Shown here: positions 42,501 through 47,345 of the stretch, piece after piece
How positions within the stretch are numbered: position 1 is the stretch's first letter
Layout of the letters: every line of letters begins with the position of its first letter
Source: Lamellibrachia satsuma
Taxonomy: Eukaryota; Annelida; Polychaeta; Sabellida; Siboglinidae
DNA length: 64,000 bases
Assembly: GCA_033239005.1 (NCBI GenBank)
Contig: BSQZ01000013.1
Coordinates: 12,343,282 to 12,407,281, forward strand
Direction of reading: 5' to 3'
Notes under the pieces: model-generated
What the model saw: only the letters and a program-made list of their open reading frames with translations
Database searches by the model: none
Told to the model about the DNA's origin: nothing
Position numbers and translations under genes: made by a program

Positions 42501-45500
42501 TTGTATTAAATTGACTATAGTAATTCAAAAAACCCTGGCACTAAAAATGCATGAATTCATATAAAAGCTTGTCATAAAATAAGTAACATGATAACATAGG
42601 CTTCCTCTTCGGAACAATGCAGTTGCCTTCAACCTATGTATTTGCAACATAAAGTTTGAAACTATTGCATAAACTGACCCTTTAAATATGAAGTTAGATT
42701 GTCAGTCTCTCAATTGAGAGAACCAGGGATGGAATCTGCTTGCTGCTGTTTTGAACTTACTTTAAAATCCTCTGCGCAGCCTGGTTGGTGCACAAGTCCA
42801 CATTTGTTACTATTGTGATTTCTGTAATAATGATTTTTACGGGAAGGGGTGATTGGCCCCTTACTCAACTCTCATCCCTAATGTGGACTTGGGACAGGCC
42901 AAGTGGCCCATGGTTTGGAATCAGAGTTTGTTTCTCATAGATCTCTAGCAGGTTAGCCTGGGGTTGGATGGTGCCCACGCAGTTAACAGTGGGTTCCACA
43001 AGGAGGTCATGGTAGATTTTCGTCTCTGGAGAGGCTGTGTAACAGCAAAACCAAAGGCGACTTACATCACACAAATATTTGAAGTTGCCTAAGTTCATTC
43101 ATATGTATAAATGAGTACTCCTGGCTATGTAGACTGCTGGATATGTGAATGAATAGCCTTTGTGTGGGAATTACACATTTGCTGTATGGCTGAATGTTTC
43201 CTGGAGAAGACAAGGCAAGGTGGTGTAGGAATAAAGGGCCAGGAGGTGAAGCTAAGCTAAGCCTAAGTAAGACTATGGACATGATACAGCGGCACATTGC
43301 TATATAACTTTACCTTTTATTTTATGAGCCAATTTTACTACAGGTGTATGTCGCTGTCTCAAGTCTCAAGTGATTTACTCCAAACAGCACAATCTTGGGC
43401 TAATGCAGGAGTTTGTGGTGGTCTGTGCTCATGCGCTGTGGGTAGTACATACAACAACTAAAAGACTAGTATCTTTAATGTTAGTCAAAGGGTTTTCTAA
43501 TTAATATTTTGTTTTATTTTTATATTTTTTGTATTTATTTTTGGTTGGTATATAGGATGTCAGTTGAAAATTGTTAATAGGCTTAGTTAGGTGTATGAAA
43601 ACTGTCGTATCTCACACTTCACAGACAGTCTCCACACCCACATCATAGAATGAGTTGCTGTGTTTTGTAGGCAGTTTAGGTGAGGAGGTGTGGTGAAAGA
43701 GAGTTTCATGATGCTTCTTGAAACGATTTTGGGGTATTTTATGTTGGTAATTTTGGTGGGATCATTTTCCATATGCGAATTGCTCGGGGATAAAATTAAA
43801 AGACCATTGCATTTATATGACACCTGGGGGCTATGTATTGTCCACGGGTTCGAGAGCAGGTTAGTAAGCCTGGAGGGAGGGTGATCTCAATGTTATTTAG
43901 AATTTTGTAGAAGGTTGTGGCTTGTTTAATATGTCTCCGTTCAAGGGTTGGCCATCCAAGGGCAGTAAGTGGCTTGTTTAATATGTCTCCGTTCAAGGGT
44001 TGGCCATCCAAGGGCAGTAATTAGATCTGTTGGATTCGTGTTCCGTCTGTAATCGTTTTTAACAAATCTGGCAGCACAGTGTTGTACTCTTTCAAAGCTT
44101 TTAACTTCTGAGATGGTGTGAGGATTCCATATGGGTGACGAATACTTTAGATCTGGCCGGATTAGCATGTTGTAGGCTGTTTGTTTAACTTCGGGTTTAC
44201 ATGATCCAAGAGTTCATTTAATCATGCCTAAAACTTTTGAAGATTTTTAAGCTATGTCAGTGACATGATCTGTCCAGGTTAATTTGGAATCTAATTGTAC
44301 TCCAAGATATGAGTGGCTGGATACTGTAGAAAGTGGCTGGCCAAAAAGTGAGTACTTGTGTAGGTTGGATTCAATTTTGCTTGTTATTGGAAGGTGGACA
44401 CATTTGGATACATTAAATTCCATTTGCCATTTGTCTGACCATGTTTGGAGTTGGTTGAGGTCAGTTTGGAGTTGGTTGAGGTCAGTTTGGAGAATTTTGT
44501 GGTCAGTTTCAGAAGAAATTTTACAATGTATAATACTGTCATCTGCAAAAAGGCGTATAGAAGATTTGATGTTCCCTTCTATGTCATTTATGTAGAGTAA
44601 GAAGAGGACAGGTCCTAGAAATGAACCCTGTGGGACACCAGATGTGACATCTGTGATGTTAACTGAGGCTCCGTTAACTGAGACTCTCTGTTTGCGGTTG
44701 GACTGAAAAGATTTGATACAATTGTGAGTGTTTCCAGTGATTCCGTAGGTCAATTTTGATAGAAGGCATAGGTGAGGGACTTTGTCGAAGGCTTTGGCAA
44801 AGTCAAGCAGGATTGCGTCAATTTGTGTCTTGTTGTCCATAGCAGTCATCCAGTCGTGGACTGTCTCAATGAGTTGAGATTCACAAGACATTCCTAACTG
44901 GAATCCATGTTGGAAGTGGAGAATGACGTTATGCTTGTGCAAGTGTTTCCACATATTGCTTGGGATGATAATTATTATGTTCCATTACTTTACAGAGGAA
45001 GCAAGTTAGTCATATGGGTCTGTAGAACTTTAGCAGGGTCAGATATGGCTTTTTTGTGTATGGGAGTTACTAATGCTTGTCGTCAGGAAGTTTTCCTGTG
45101 TCGTACGACTGATGAAACATTTGGGTGATAATGGGAGCTCTCTGCTATGCAGTTTCTTTAAGGACTCTGGCTGGGAGTTCACCTGGGCCTTTAGCTTTGT
45201 TCTGGTTTAGATTTTCCAACTGCTTTATTACGCCATCTATGTCAATTTCGAGAAGGGGAATGTTGGGGTAAATAGAGGGGGCTATTTGGGGGATGGGGTA
45301 CTTTTCTTGGGTAAATACAGAACTAAATTAGTTGTTAAGGGCATTTGCTTTATTGCGATCATTTATTATTGGTTGGTCGTTCACTCGAAGTGTGGGAATG
45401 CCAATGTTTTCTCGTTTATTTGCCTTATTAAATGATCAAAATCGTTTTGGATTAGTTTTCAGGCTGTTGCCAATGTGGTTGTTAACATAGATTTAGTAAG

Positions 45501-46997
45501 ATTTTGCTAATGCTTTAGTAGCTAGCTTTCAGAGTTTCTAAAATTTTTCCCAGTCGCTGTTTAGTCAAGTTTGTTTTGCCTTTTGTGGTATTTTTTACGC
45601 TTTCTCTGCATTCTAATTAGTTCACGTATTATCCAGGGGAGTTGGGCATTAGCTTTGGTGTTTCGTCTAGGTATGTTATTGTTAATCAAGGTAGTCAGAC
45701 ATTTGTGAAAAAAGGTCCAGTTTATGTCTATATCCTGTGAGTTGGGGTCCATGTCAAAATACTCACGATTTAGTTTGTCTATGTCGTCTTTACGTTTATC
45801 CCAGTCTGCTGATTTGTAACCATAATTTTAGGCATAAACTTTGTGGGGGAGAGTTTGCTGTTCCGAACTGGGTTTAAGTTGACATTGAAAGTCACGAATT
45901 CATGATCGCTCATACCAGGAGTGATATGGGTGTTGATGATAATGGGGGATTTGAGGTGAGTATGAGGTAAAAAATATTACCAGAAGCGATACGTGTGGGG
46001 TCGTTTACTATGTTTTGCAGCCCAAAGTCATTAGTTATTTCTAGTAGTTTGTTATGCTTGTTAGCAGTTCTGTTATTAGTGGTCTGGTGATTTGTCCAGT
46101 TGATATCAGGGAGGTTAAAATCTCCAGCTACATTACGGAATTTTTTGTTTTGTGATGCAAATTAAATTTTCGTCCAAACTATTTCACAATTTGAGTTTAA
46201 ATTTTGGATGGGTTCAGCTACAATGTCGTCAGACTATAAGGACTCCACCGCCATAGACATTCGGTCATGTCCTTTCTGATGGACTCATAGTTGGGTGGGA
46301 GGAAAGAGTATGTAGCATAGTTTTCATCTAATTTAGTTTCAACTAGAAATATGATATCTGGGTTATTGGATTGAATAGTTGTCTTTAATTGGGTTGCCTT
46401 TTCTATGCTCTTAATGCTGTTGGTGTTTATCAAAATTCCTTTAAGTGTGTTTCCTTGGGCTTGGCCTTGGGTTTTCTTGTGACGTTCGGCTGTAATTTCT
46501 CAACTGTATTCTAACTTCTAAGACTAAGTTAAGTAAAAACTTCGTAACTTCACTGACTCTGTTTGTCTGACTGTCTAATAGAATGACATCATTGTTTATT
46601 GTGAATGTGAGTTGTCGTCTTGTTAAATTAATACTTAAGTTGTGACATTCACGGTAGCATTGCCATTTTCGTTGGCATATTATATGGCTATGCAGTTCAG
46701 AAGCACTACTTGTTAACAGATTAAAGGTATGATGTTGAAGCTATTTGTGGCAAAAACAAACCTTGCATTTTCACTTCCCAGCAGTCGGACAAGCCCCCAT
46801 AAGAAGTCCTCAGACCCCGAGTGACACAGGAAGGCGCGAATCGTGCGCTCCTTTGCTGCGTGCAAATCATCAACGAGCATTTCCAGCGCAACGTTTGCTC
46901 TGTCATCATGACAAATGAGCGTCGCAAAGTACTCCTTCGAAGTCCAGTTCAGATTCATCTTTAGTTCTTCTTTCATCGAATCGTGACATGACCCTCC
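6751..46997 (-). CDS. ARM-repeat and triple fibronectin-III protein (whole 23-exon gene)
   Basis: Twenty-three exons can be joined on the minus strand. Every junction has matching phase and a GT-AG pair, except one GC-AG. Counting from the ATG at 46976 the sum is 3441 nt, exactly divisible by three (1146 residues and TAG). Residues 1-340 carry ARM-type repeats, seen as recurring helix-3 patterns such as NAAYILGTVAE, NAALVLARL, NAAFAIGRLCD and NACFALSCLA. Residues ~355-448, 449-535 and 537-624 are FN3 domains, each with the conserved Trp in strand B, the L-x-P/S-x-T-x-Y core and a Y-x-(F/L/V) strand. The rest is basic and Ser/Pro-rich, with DPAWIAIAKR near residue 912. There is no signal peptide or membrane span, so an intracellular scaffold role is inferred. 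I do not recognise a named orthologue. A non-coding or coding exon may lie upstream, because the first exon begins at an acceptor. Confidence 0.85.
7081..7400. mobile_element. Fold-back (MITE-like) element in the last intron
   Basis: The arm at 7081-7187 is the imperfect reverse complement of 7207-7313. The loop is about 19 bases with GAATTCAATTCC at its centre. Matching cores are ACTCAACATTTCGGCTAC and GTAGCCGAAACGTTGAG. The outer half of the right arm is then repeated directly at 7313-7400. No protein is encoded. Confidence 0.8.
7849..7990 (-). CDS. ARM-FN3 gene exon 22
   Basis: The acceptor is TCATGTGTACAG and the donor CGCAG|GTCAGT. It encodes residues 1048-1094 (GNWAPLEVGVLRSKTTMSPS, then an acidic DNVIGDVEAEFSL and PRRQYNR). 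Confidence 0.83.
9004..9212 (-). CDS. ARM-FN3 gene exon 21
   Basis: The acceptor is GGTGTTCCAG and the donor AAAG|GTGGGT. It encodes residues 978-1047: PPVRKRDTLSEMLHKSVGNL, then PGQWQPDFPPQSLRKNRHNK, ending Gly/Pro-rich. GC content is higher than in its surroundings, as in other exons of this gene. Confidence 0.85.
9268..9433. mobile_element. Short inverted-repeat element (MITE)
   Basis: The left end ACTGTAGAACCCCTGAAAGA and the right end TATAGGAGTACTACTGT are imperfect inverted repeats (TACTGTAG versus ACTACTGTA). Both are followed inwards by GACCACC and GGTGGCCG. About 165 bp, non-coding. Confidence 0.55.
9436..9562. repeat. Compound microsatellite (GTAT)(GCAT)(GGCA)(GCAT)(GTAT)
   Basis: A central (GGCA)n of ~18 units is flanked symmetrically on both sides by (TGCA)n and then (TGTA)n. 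Confidence 0.95.
9819..9866. repeat. (GTGC)n and GTGT-rich microsatellite
   Basis: Five GTGC units followed by degenerate TGTGCATGCGTGTGTGC. Confidence 0.9.
10230..10650 (+). pseudogene. Degenerate LINE reverse-transcriptase 3' remnant with a 41-bp internal array
   Basis: Read across two frames, the plus strand encodes YDVEAWTI, the ERFHCLWAIRGVTW region and RLRCFGHICHRPRDNIVRQ. The last resembles the R-L-R-W-x-G-H-x-x-R-M-x-x-x-R tail motif of many LINE polyproteins. From 10470 to 10632 a 41-bp unit (core AAGCATTCAAGCAAGGTTTC) is repeated four times inside it. The similarity is at motif level only. Confidence 0.5.
10690..10835. repeat. 27-bp minisatellite, second locus of the 37-38 kb family
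   Basis: About five units with core GGTGCAACCTCCCGGAGGAC then AGCGAGG, followed by GGGGTCAATATGGC. Core and right flank are the same as at 37480-38410. It sits about 40 bp inside the intron after exon 20. Confidence 0.9.
10878..11063 (-). CDS. ARM-FN3 gene exon 20
   Basis: The acceptor is GTGGCCGTAG and the donor CACAG|GTGAGG. AG|A joins exon 19 so that the product reads AIAKRAKSHNITRSFTALQ. Residues 916-977, containing a helical, hydrophobic-patterned stretch (MSMTELAPLLSKTSNLSESA). Confidence 0.82.
11150..11348. mobile_element. Short inverted-repeat element (MITE)
   Basis: The left end has AGACTCTGCTTAACAGAATC. The right end has GATTCTATTAAGTGGAGTC, its imperfect reverse complement. About 200 bp with no coding capacity. 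Confidence 0.6.
11349..12191. other. Intron between exons 19 and 20, nothing recognised
   Basis: AT-rich with stops in all frames and no array or element that I can support. Confidence 0.4.
12192..12676 (-). CDS. ARM-FN3 gene exon 19, long Ser/Pro-rich tail exon
   Basis: The acceptor is GTTGCTGTTTCAG and the donor AAGAG|GTAGGG. It encodes residues 755-916. Pro/Ser-rich stretches (PLEPQSPRTAPSPKVIKPTE) come first, then a basic RVSRSLDL motif, an acidic EEERKQEEL segment, and VEPADPAWIAIAKR at the end. That last motif resembles short Trp-containing tail motifs of actin-regulating proteins, a weak similarity. No stop occurs over 161 codons and codon use is clearly protein-like. Confidence 0.88.
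13651..13836 (-). mobile_element. tRNA-derived SINE (family 1), minus strand
   Basis: On the minus strand the head at 13836-13757 contains a B-box-like GGGTTCCAGTCC and the shared TTGAGCAATTTTGTTC. The body follows with CGGAAGAGACACTAAAAGCT, GGTGTCTATGCCGG and AGATCCCATGCAGGG. The A-box half of the head is lost. Confidence 0.6.
13839..13931 (+). mobile_element. Inverted second copy of the SINE body
   Basis: It is the reverse complement of 13651-13745 with few differences (CGGAAGAGACACTAAAAGCT, then GGTGTTTATGCCGG). Together they form a 93-95-bp inverted repeat around a truncated SINE head. Confidence 0.75.
14390..14497. repeat. 55-bp tandem duplication
   Basis: Two near-identical copies starting GATTTAATGATAAAATACCA. 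Confidence 0.9.
16084..16610. repeat. 24-bp array inside a larger ~193-bp duplication
   Basis: The 24-bp unit has the core CAGACACTACATGTCTATTG plus CACA. It forms blocks at 16135-16277 and 16335-16600. Each block is introduced by the same unique segment (GTGAATAATACAGGCCTGAC onwards, at 16088 and 16281), so a block of leader plus units was itself duplicated. Confidence 0.92.
17048..17118 (-). CDS. ARM-FN3 gene exon 18, with NAGNAG acceptor
   Basis: It encodes GEPAKPERGTLLETAEPDNY and DIQ (residues 731-754). The acceptor is TTCTAGAAG. Using the second AG completes TCC (Ser) with exon 17. Using the first would make TAA. The donor is CAG|GTAACT, phase 0. Confidence 0.68.
17815..18258 (-). mobile_element. 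tRNA-derived SINE (family 2), minus strand
   Basis: On the minus strand from 18258 the head reads GGGGGCGCAGTGGCTCAGAA, with an A-box (TGGCTCAGAAG). About 35 bp on comes a B-box (GAGTTCAAGTCC), the RNA polymerase III internal promoter. Next come the shared TTGGGCAATTTTGTTCATCC and a tail CTCAGCTGTGTAAATCAATA then CCTGGCAG. Head and core (18115-18258) are well supported. The far end near 17815 is a guess. Confidence 0.65.
18355..18565. repeat. 39-41-bp array touching exon 17
   Basis: Four to five copies (minus strand core GGTTCAGCCCCAAGGAATC, then TAAGTTCAGGAAA). Units measure 39, 41 and 39 bp. The first unit starts at the exon-17 donor, and a diverged copy (TTTCAGCCCCAACAGATCTG) lies inside exon 17. 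Confidence 0.85.
18515..18608 (-). CDS. ARM-FN3 gene exon 17 (candidate)
   Basis: Exon 16 ends in phase 0, but exon 18 needs one leading base, so an exon of 3n+1 is required between them. This 94-nt segment fits. It has a strong pyrimidine tract and acceptor (TTTCTTTCTTTGTCACAG) and a donor CGAT|GTAAGC. It encodes ISMTSREYKMTFVSAPTDLF and ~11 more residues. Its interior and donor are related to the 40-bp array that follows it in the intron. Alternatives are longer versions of the same exon. Confidence 0.55.
19017..19240 (-). CDS. ARM-FN3 gene exon 16, start of disordered tail
   Basis: The acceptor is CAATGTTTCAG and the donor AAG|GTATGG. It encodes residues 625-699, rich in Arg, Lys, Ser and Pro (APLYPPPASRRD, SQKKRRSIDG, AARSASASSVK). 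Ends in phase 0. The SQKKRRS stretch could be a nuclear-localisation or phosphorylation site, but this is only a guess. Confidence 0.8.
19310..19530. repeat. Degenerate AAATAAATTAA-rich low-complexity DNA
   Basis: Repeated AGTTAAATAAAT-like strings with no fixed period. Intronic. Confidence 0.6.
20016..20085 (-). CDS. ARM-FN3 gene exon 15, FN3-3 end
   Basis: The acceptor is GTCACGCCAG and the donor GAAT|GTAAGT. It encodes VTVITNEGRCDSKVTRKRTA (residues 602-624), the last strands of FN3-3, then turns basic. Confidence 0.85.
20577..20773 (-). CDS. ARM-FN3 gene exon 14, most of FN3-3
   Basis: The acceptor is TTTCCTTCCAG and the donor ATG|GTATGC. It encodes residues 536-601: PSKPEVFVLGRKELQVSWKS, ISRYDLSVNGEVVYSG and LKPDTEYIFM. 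All FN3 hallmarks are present. Confidence 0.92.
21042..21108 (-). CDS. ARM-FN3 gene exon 13, FN3-2 end
   Basis: The acceptor is TGTCTCCCCAG and the donor CAAG|GTACAC. It encodes VCAATSKGKGTRVSVVGATS (residues 514-535), strands F-G of the second FN3 domain. Confidence 0.87.
21725..21804 (-). CDS. ARM-FN3 gene exon 12, FN3-2 middle
   Basis: The acceptor TTTTGCTGCAG is used. A second AG 28 bases upstream would put a TGA in frame. It encodes residues 487-513, with ISGLQSNTTYELQ (the L-x-x-x-T-x-Y core). The donor is CAG|GTAAAT, phase 0. Confidence 0.88.
22000..22090 (-). mobile_element. SINE family-1 body fragment
   Basis: On the minus strand it contains GATGTCTATTCCAGGGGAAG, then AAAAGATCCCACACAAATGGG and CCAATGGTCTT, matching the body at 13651-13745 (GTGTCTATGCCGG, AGATCCCATGC, CCAATGGTCTC). 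Confidence 0.6.
22182..22400. repeat. 27-bp array, eight copies, adjoining the exon-11 donor
   Basis: Eight units with plus-strand core CAGCTCACTGGTCACTGTAC then TTCACAA or TTTACAA. On the minus strand each carries GTGAGCTG, like the real donor GTGAGT 14 bases away. Confidence 0.95.
22414..22530 (-). CDS. ARM-FN3 gene exon 11, FN3-2 first half
   Basis: The acceptor is GTTGGCAG and the donor AATG|GTGAGT. It encodes residues 448-486: VPGPPENITVLAS, then LKIGWQPP and GYYVFNG, a clear FN3 A-B-C strand pattern. The intron that follows begins with an eight-copy tandem array. Confidence 0.9.
22935..23430 (+). pseudogene. CR1-type LINE 3' fragment (end of reverse transcriptase)
   Basis: With a frame break it reads VRLHLEYCTQAW, RKDIDKLEHRATKMIPELRD and LSYDERLKDCGLTNLG, then SLKKDCRTRRH, CRLDIRKYSFSHRTINEWNK and LSTDCVTVSSMNMFKNKVD. 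This order (HLEY-x-Q-x-W, KLE-x-x-x-RATKMI, YEERL, R-x-DVRK-x-FF, WN-x-LP-like) is that of the C-terminal tail of CR1/L2-like elements. It is 5' truncated, carries stops (TGA at 23000, TAG near 23227), and lies antisense in intron 10. Confidence 0.82.
23578..23787. repeat. 15-bp array, 14 copies
   Basis: Units of AGTAACAAACCAGGA or AGTAACAAACCAGTA. The G/T variants follow an uneven pattern. The unit is a multiple of three with no stop on the minus strand, which explains the spurious long open frames there. Confidence 0.97.
23914..24063 (-). CDS. ARM-FN3 gene exon 10, FN3-1 second half
   Basis: The acceptor is TGTGTGTCAG and the donor AATG|GTACGC. It encodes residues 398-447, with HLEPCTQYSFKIRASTEG followed by FSDSVTVVTEE, the typical E-F-G strands of FN3. 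Confidence 0.9.
24795..25140. mobile_element. Possible non-autonomous element rich in GATCGCGATC palindromes
   Basis: The motifs GATCACAATCGC, ATCGTGATCGCGATGC, GGGATCGCGATCAC and ATTACGATCACAATCC recur in both orientations. A CCTGTAAACAGGAT end lies near 25120. Terminal repeats are not clean, so the type is uncertain. Confidence 0.35.
25194..25271 (-). CDS. ARM-FN3 gene exon 9, FN3-1 first half
   Basis: The acceptor is CAGTTTCAG and the donor GAAG|GTGAAT. The VEVSWEE motif holds the FN3 strand-B Trp. Residues 372-397. Phase matches on both sides (G|GT and G|GT). Confidence 0.82.
25677..25785 (-). CDS. ARM-FN3 gene exon 8, linker into FN3
   Basis: The acceptor is TTGTGCACAG and the donor GAGG|GTAAAT. 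It encodes residues 336-371: a helical segment (LRDEVLQTLNILKRL) that probably caps the ARM stack, then SKPSAPSAEG leading into the first FN3 domain. Confidence 0.85.
25786..27763. other. Intron 7, with a ~72-bp degenerate array
   Basis: No exon-like segment was found. It holds the array at 26380-26910 and the donor-linked triplication at its 5' end. Confidence 0.5.
26380..26910. repeat. ~72-bp degenerate tandem array
   Basis: ACATTTGATACAATGTGAGT, then AATGTTTCACATTTGTTACA and a GTGTAACAACATGC stretch recur about eight times at 66-73-bp spacing, with increasing decay to the right. Confidence 0.85.
27690..27770. repeat. Triplicated exon-7 donor segment
   Basis: On the minus strand AAGGTAGTCTATGTCACAGG recurs as AAGGTAGTCTGTGTCACAGC and AAGGTAGCCTGTGTCACAGG. 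The first copy contains the real donor of exon 7. Confidence 0.9.
27764..27842 (-). CDS. ARM-FN3 gene exon 7
   Basis: The acceptor is TTTACATAG. AT|G completes Met, giving AAMTLRTLATQPKGCLRLR, the end of the ARM domain (to residue 335). The donor AAG|GTAGTC lies in a three-copy local repeat. Confidence 0.85.
28171..28367 (-). CDS. ARM-FN3 gene exon 6
   Basis: The acceptor is GCATTGTAG and the donor AAT|GTAAGT. It encodes residues 244-309, with KNACFALSCLAMNKEGHMRL and later AETAWFAAM, consistent with nearly two ARM repeats. Ends in phase 2. Confidence 0.9.
29031..29125 (-). CDS. ARM-FN3 gene exon 5
   Basis: The acceptor is GTTTGCAG and the donor ATG|GTAAGT. It encodes residues 212-243 with GMNAAFAIGRLCDMEASRAR, an ARM helix 3 followed by the next helix 1. 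Ends in phase 0. Confidence 0.9.
29691..31438. mobile_element. Candidate DNA-transposon ends (1.75 kb apart)
   Basis: The left end TACAGTAAAACCTGTCCACA then GCAGACACC is the imperfect reverse complement of the right end GGTGTCTGCTAAGGCAAG then TTTTACTGTA. Both ends hold a second inward copy of the same motif (CTATGGACAGGTGTCTGTTA and TTATAGACAGGTGTACATTA). No transposase was recognised between them. Two separate short elements are equally possible. Confidence 0.45.
32410..32833. mobile_element. MITE with TACCGTA-TCGACC terminal repeats
   Basis: The left end is TACCGTATTCGACCAATTAG. The right end, read inwards on the minus strand, is TACCGTAATCGACCTATTAA. About 424 bp, non-coding. Confidence 0.7.
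32899..32999 (-). CDS. ARM-FN3 gene exon 4, with a GC donor
   Basis: The acceptor is CATCTTGCAG. It encodes residues 178-211 (LTISEEGCLKILNHEKSDNV, then LGMLITSLGTDEA). The only donor that keeps the frame into exon 5 is CAG|GCAAGT, the standard consensus of GC-AG introns. Both neighbours match in phase (AG|G before, G|GG after). Confidence 0.85.
33229..34137. mobile_element. ~0.9-kb non-autonomous DNA transposon
   Basis: The ends TACTCTTGAGTGCCGAATAA and (minus strand at the right) TACTCTTGAGTGCCAAATAA match at 19 of 20 positions and continue as ACGT. Sub-terminal motifs GCCACCCTATACG and ACTATACTATTATTAAATTT occur near both ends. No transposase frame and no clear target-site duplication. 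Confidence 0.72.
35068..35241. repeat. 71-bp tandem repeat, 2.5 copies
   Basis: Units start GATCTATCA at 35068 and 35139 and AATCTATCA at 35210. It runs directly into the 19-bp array. Confidence 0.93.
35242..35612. repeat. 19-bp array, about 20 copies
   Basis: Unit AATATCAGCACAAAGCGAC with AAAACAAC and AATAACAGC variants. 19 is not a multiple of three, so the reading frame rotates. The apparent Gln/Lys-rich frames are artefacts. Confidence 0.95.
35967..36097 (-). CDS. ARM-FN3 gene exon 3
   Basis: The acceptor is GGCGTGACAG and phase 0 is kept. It encodes residues 135-178, including LTISHITTLLSS and SSNAALVLAR, another ARM helix pair. The donor AG|GTTCGT leaves phase 2. Confidence 0.88.
36781..37078. 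repeat. ~43-bp array founded on the exon-2 splice donor
   Basis: Seven copies. The last contains the final ~18 bases of exon 2 plus the real donor. Plus-strand core CTACCATTGCTATAACAACG, then TACCAGTGTTGCCATGGCAC. On the minus strand, copies at about 36844, 36930, 36962 and 37012 keep a GT at the donor position. In the copy near 36890 it is CT. Confidence 0.93.
37060..37246 (-). CDS. ARM-FN3 gene exon 2
   Basis: The acceptor is TGTCCACAG. The split Arg codon AG|G joins exon 1 to give NARVAGNAAYILGTVAE, a textbook ARM-repeat helix 3. Residues 72-134. A second helical unit ends in NAAGTIGTL. The donor CTG|GTACGT leaves phase 0. The last ~18 exon bases are part of a tandem array that continues into intron 2. 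Confidence 0.9.
37339..38554. mobile_element. Composite minisatellite element between 39-bp direct repeats
   Basis: GCTGGTGCTAGCTATTTAAA (continuing CTGGTAGATCAACTTTAAC) occurs at 37339-37377 and again at 38516-38554 with one difference. Between them lies the array. The core and the GGGGTCAATATGGC edge are shared with 10690-10835, which suggests a dispersed element. Confidence 0.6.
37480..38405. repeat. 27-bp minisatellite with 87- and 174-bp higher-order structure
   Basis: The basic unit is 27 bp (GTGCAACCTCCCGGAGGACA then GCAAGGG). Blocks of unit, variant and a shortened TTTCAGACAGCGAGG unit make an 87-bp repeat. Alternate 87-bp copies differ (GGAGGACAGCAAGG against GGAGAACAGCGAGG), giving a 174-bp period. 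Unit sizes are multiples of three and stop-free on both strands, so ~300-codon frames arise (GVQPPGGQQ-type, plus strand). I treat these as non-coding. Confidence 0.95.
38875..39045. repeat. TTTTGTCCATGGGG tandem repeat
   Basis: About eight units of 15-24 bp around GTTTTTGTCCATGGGG and TTTTGTCCACTGG. Confidence 0.9.
40741..40840. mobile_element. hAT-like MITE fragment
   Basis: The left end CAGGGGTCGCCAACCTTTTT is the usual hAT-family terminus, followed by a GGAGGGCCAAATTGTC stretch. The other end GTGGCCCACAGGTTGCCAACC is a degraded inverted copy. About 100 bp. Confidence 0.65.
41030..41437. repeat. Degenerate GACCATGACTAGAGTCAG repeats
   Basis: Old, diverged copies (GACCAGAGTCAGGACCGTGA-like) that lead into the younger 22-bp array. 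Confidence 0.75.
41438..42056. repeat. 22-bp array, about 28 copies
   Basis: Unit AAGGTCCATGACTGTACTTA plus GC. AAGAACC and AAGGTCC variants alternate in groups of two to three units. 66-nt translational periods explain the long minus-strand frames. Confidence 0.95.
42139..42385. repeat. 61-bp tandem repeat, four copies
   Basis: Copies share CTAGACAATGATCCCCTATA at 42141, 42202, 42263 and 42324, with ATGTCCAGGGTTGGGTTGAA near the end of each. Confidence 0.97.
42695..42768 (+). mobile_element. SINE head fragment
   Basis: CAGTCTCTCAATTGAGAGAA then CCAGGGATGGAATC (decayed B-box) and TTGCTGCTGTTTTGAAC match the head of the SINEs at 13.8 and 56.6 kb. Confidence 0.5.
43800..46690 (-). pseudogene. 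CR1-like LINE, nearly full-length but degraded
   Basis: In order on the minus strand: an N-terminal segment (CQRKWQCYRECHNLSINLTR); the start of an AP-type endonuclease (INTNSIKSIEKATQL, NPDIIFLVETKLDENYATYS); a linker (NNNIPRRNTKANAQLPWIIR); a reverse transcriptase at 44954-44247 (ILLDFAKAFDKVPH, SGVPQGSFLGPVLFLLYIND and catalytic FADD in RLFADDSIIH); and the C-terminal tail (IRPDLKYSSPIW, FERVQHCAARFVKNDYRR, LGWPTLERRHIKQAT). Frameshifts and stops separate the parts, so it is inactive. A 52-bp stretch near 43920-44020 is duplicated in tandem. It lies in sense orientation in intron 1, its 5' end about 70 bp from exon 1. Confidence 0.9.
46762..46997 (-). CDS. ARM-FN3 gene exon 1 (first coding exon)
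   Basis: An acceptor-like AACTTTCTTCAG precedes 46997, so this may not be the first transcribed exon. The chosen start is the ATG at 46976-46974. An earlier ATG at 46990 is out of frame and runs only 27 codons. The frame is also open upstream to the acceptor, so a coding upstream exon cannot be excluded. It encodes residues 1-71 (starting MKEELKMNLNWTSKEYF), ending in helical sequence WGLVRLLGSENA. The donor AAG|GTTTGT leaves phase 2. Confidence 0.8.
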
Positions 46998-47339
46998 CTG
47001 AAGAAAGTTAAAACAGTTATTATTATTTGACACGTTCGCCCGATCGACAACCAGCTATCGGCGACCATGTTGTTTATCGTTTCCAACTCATGTTACGGCG
47101 AGGTTCAGAACGAGTCCGCGCAGACATAGTCCGCGAGTCTGACACCTTTGTTGGCTCGAGGAGAGGCACCGTTTCGCCGGCCGGAACAAAGCAGTCTTTT
47201 TCTGAGTTTGTTCCTTCAAATTGCACGATAATTTAGTATCTTTAATAATATATTTAGAATATGGGAAGAAGGAGTATAAACGAATACCTGATCATAGACG
47301 TGGCTAGTTATGATAAATGCCTTCCTCGTAGCAGCCAAC
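46998..47339. other. Region upstream of exon 1
   Basis: Starts with the acceptor-like tract of exon 1 on the minus strand. It is GC-richer than average around 47035-47200 and might hold an upstream exon or promoter of the ARM-FN3 gene. I cannot identify a start site. Confidence 0.35.
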
Positions 47340-47345
47340 AGAAAA

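Larger units (their letters stand above)
37247..46761. other. Intron 1 (9.5 kb) of the ARM-FN3 gene
   Basis: Bounded by the exon-1 donor and exon-2 acceptor, whose phases match. It contains a composite minisatellite element (37.3-38.6 kb), a hAT-like MITE, a 22-bp and a 61-bp array, a SINE piece and a 2.9-kb LINE. 39050-40735 and 42390-43795 hold nothing else that I recognise. Confidence 0.8.
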
